From an uncultured Actinomyces sp. (GTDB taxonomy: Bacteria > Actinomycetota > Actinomycetes > Actinomycetales > Actinomycetaceae): a stretch of 5,438 nucleotides of DNA. The notes beneath the pieces are model-generated. The model was not told where the DNA came from, did no database searches, and saw only the letters and a program-made list of their open reading frames with translations. Below, one piece after another: positions 4,649 through 5,438 of the stretch (within the stretch, counting starts at the first letter, position 1; each line of letters begins with the position of its first letter). Where the stretch lies: NCBI GenBank assembly GCA_937926415.1, contig CALBAF010000557.1, positions 1 through 5,438 of the forward strand, given 5' to 3'. The position numbers were made by a program, and so were the translations under genes.

Positions 4649-5438
4649 ATGCCTGCATCGACATCCACTTCATTGCTAACTGATATGTACGAGCTCACGA
4701 TGCTCGACGCCGCCCTGAAGGACGGCACCGCGCATCGTCGCTGCACGTTCGAGCTGTTTGGGCGCCGCCTGCCCGCTACGCGCCGCTTCGGCGTCGTCGC
4801 CGGCACCGGTCGCATCCTCGAGGCCCTGGAACGCTTCGAGTTCGACGCGGAGCAGATCGACTGGCTGAAAGACCAGGGGATCATCTCCGAGGACGCCGCC
4901 CAGTTCCTGGCCTCGTGGCGCTTCACTGGCGACATCTGGGGCTACGCCGAGGGCGAATGCTACTTCCCCGGCTCTCCCCTGCTCACCGTTGAAGGCACCT
5001 TCGCCGAGTGCACCCTTCTGGAAACCCTTCTTCTGTCGATCTACAACTACGATTGCGCAGTCGCCTCTGCTGCTTCACGTATGACAATTGCCGCGCACGG
5101 ACGCCCCTGCTTGGACATGGGTGCACGCCGAGGCCACGAGCGCGCAGCTGTCTCTGCAGCACGCGCCTCCGTTATCGGCGGCTTTGCAGGCACTTCAGAT
5201 CTCGAGGCCGGCAAGCGATACGGCATCCCGGTGATCGGTACTGCCGCCCACGCATTCACCCTGCTTCACGACAGCGAACGCCAAGCATTCGACGCTCAGA
5301 TCGCCTCCCTTGGACCGAATACAACTCTTCTAGTTGATACATACAACGTCACCGAGGGCGTCAAGACCGCCGTCGAGGCCGCGCGCGCTGCAGGCGGGGA
5401 ATTGGGCGCTGTACGTTTGGACAGCGGCGACCTCGTCG
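4649..5438 (+). CDS. pncB: Nicotinate phosphoribosyltransferase, N-terminal 263 codons (3' end outside window)
   Basis: PncB makes nicotinate mononucleotide from nicotinate and PRPP with ATP hydrolysis, the entry step of Preiss-Handler NAD salvage. The frame opens at ATG 4649 and stays open to the right edge; the family is about 430-450 residues, so about 60% is present. Seen: LLTDMYELTML (9-19), the usual N-terminus; RRFGVVAGTGRILEAL (45-60); LDMGARRGHE (155-164); GGFAGTSDLEAGKRYGIPV (177-195); GTAAHAFT (197-204) with H201 as the probable phosphorylated catalytic histidine; LLVDTYNV (227-234); and VRLDSGDL (255-262). The alignment pattern is that of actinobacterial PncB1. It is divergent from clpS, as Rv1330c is in M. 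tuberculosis. No frameshift or missing key residue is visible in this part. Confidence 0.96.
   Translation, partial: MPASTSTSLLTDMYELTMLDAALKDGTAHRRCTFELFGRRLPATRRFGVVAGTGRILEALERFEFDAEQIDWLKDQGIISEDAAQFLASWRFTGDIWGYAEGECYFPGSPLLTVEGTFAECTLLETLLLSIYNYDCAVASAASRMTIAAHGRPCLDMGARRGHERAAVSAARASVIGGFAGTSDLEAGKRYGIPVIGTAAHAFTLLHDSERQAFDAQIASLGPNTTLLVDTYNVTEGVKTAVEAARAAGGELGAVRLDSGDLV

Noticed and set aside
1..5438. CRISPR array, tRNA/rRNA genes, insertion sequence, riboswitch, toxin-antitoxin pair
   Set aside because: I looked for spaced direct repeats, tRNA-like cloverleaf ends, transposase motifs with terminal repeats and paired small overlapping genes on both strands and saw none.

Overview
The window is high-GC bacterial DNA with actinobacterial gene content. 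pncB sits divergent from clpS, a DUF2017 gene, murI and a metallo-beta-lactamase (MBL) fold gene, and the 3' end of an rdgB/HAM1 gene is nearby. From memory this follows the neighbourhood around Rv1330c-Rv1341 of Mycobacterium tuberculosis. The protein sequences and the compact layout suggest the family Actinomycetaceae (Schaalia/Actinomyces type). That placement is an inference, not a database result.

Layout, left to right: (1) 2-232, + strand, C-terminal part of the non-canonical purine NTP pyrophosphatase RdgB. (2) A strong hairpin at 245-286 between rdgB and an oppositely oriented 40-codon ORF at 308-430 (- strand), which has a very good ribosome binding site and which I consider a probable overlooked small gene. 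(3) An AT-rich spacer, roughly 490-620, with a perfect GAAGCGCTTC palindrome and a promoter-like sequence, followed by a perfect 14-bp hairpin at 630-660. (4) 681-1013, - strand, a three-helix small membrane protein. It is divergent from a LysR-type regulator at 1100-2017 (+ strand), with an AT-rich shared promoter region between them. (5) A compact - strand operon read from 4567 down to 2062: clpS, DUF2017 gene, murI, MBL-fold hydrolase, with gaps of 4 and 17 bases and a 4-base GTGA overlap. (6) 4649 to the right edge, + strand, the first 263 codons of nicotinate phosphoribosyltransferase, divergent from clpS.

Functional picture: the operon and its divergent partner are housekeeping genes for N-degron proteolysis (ClpS), D-glutamate for peptidoglycan (MurI), a hydrolase related to the mycobacterial Rv1339 type, nucleotide pool cleaning (RdgB) and NAD salvage (PncB). 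The accessory part is 233-2061. In the usual actinobacterial order rph-rdgB follows the MBL gene on the same strand. Here the MBL gene instead runs into a LysR gene, and rdgB points the other way with the regulator, membrane protein and small ORF between. I see no transposase, integrase, tRNA, CRISPR array or phage gene. I do not see a clearly new multi-gene system; the best candidates for new biology are the 40-aa ORF, the AT-rich spacer and the LysR/membrane protein pair.
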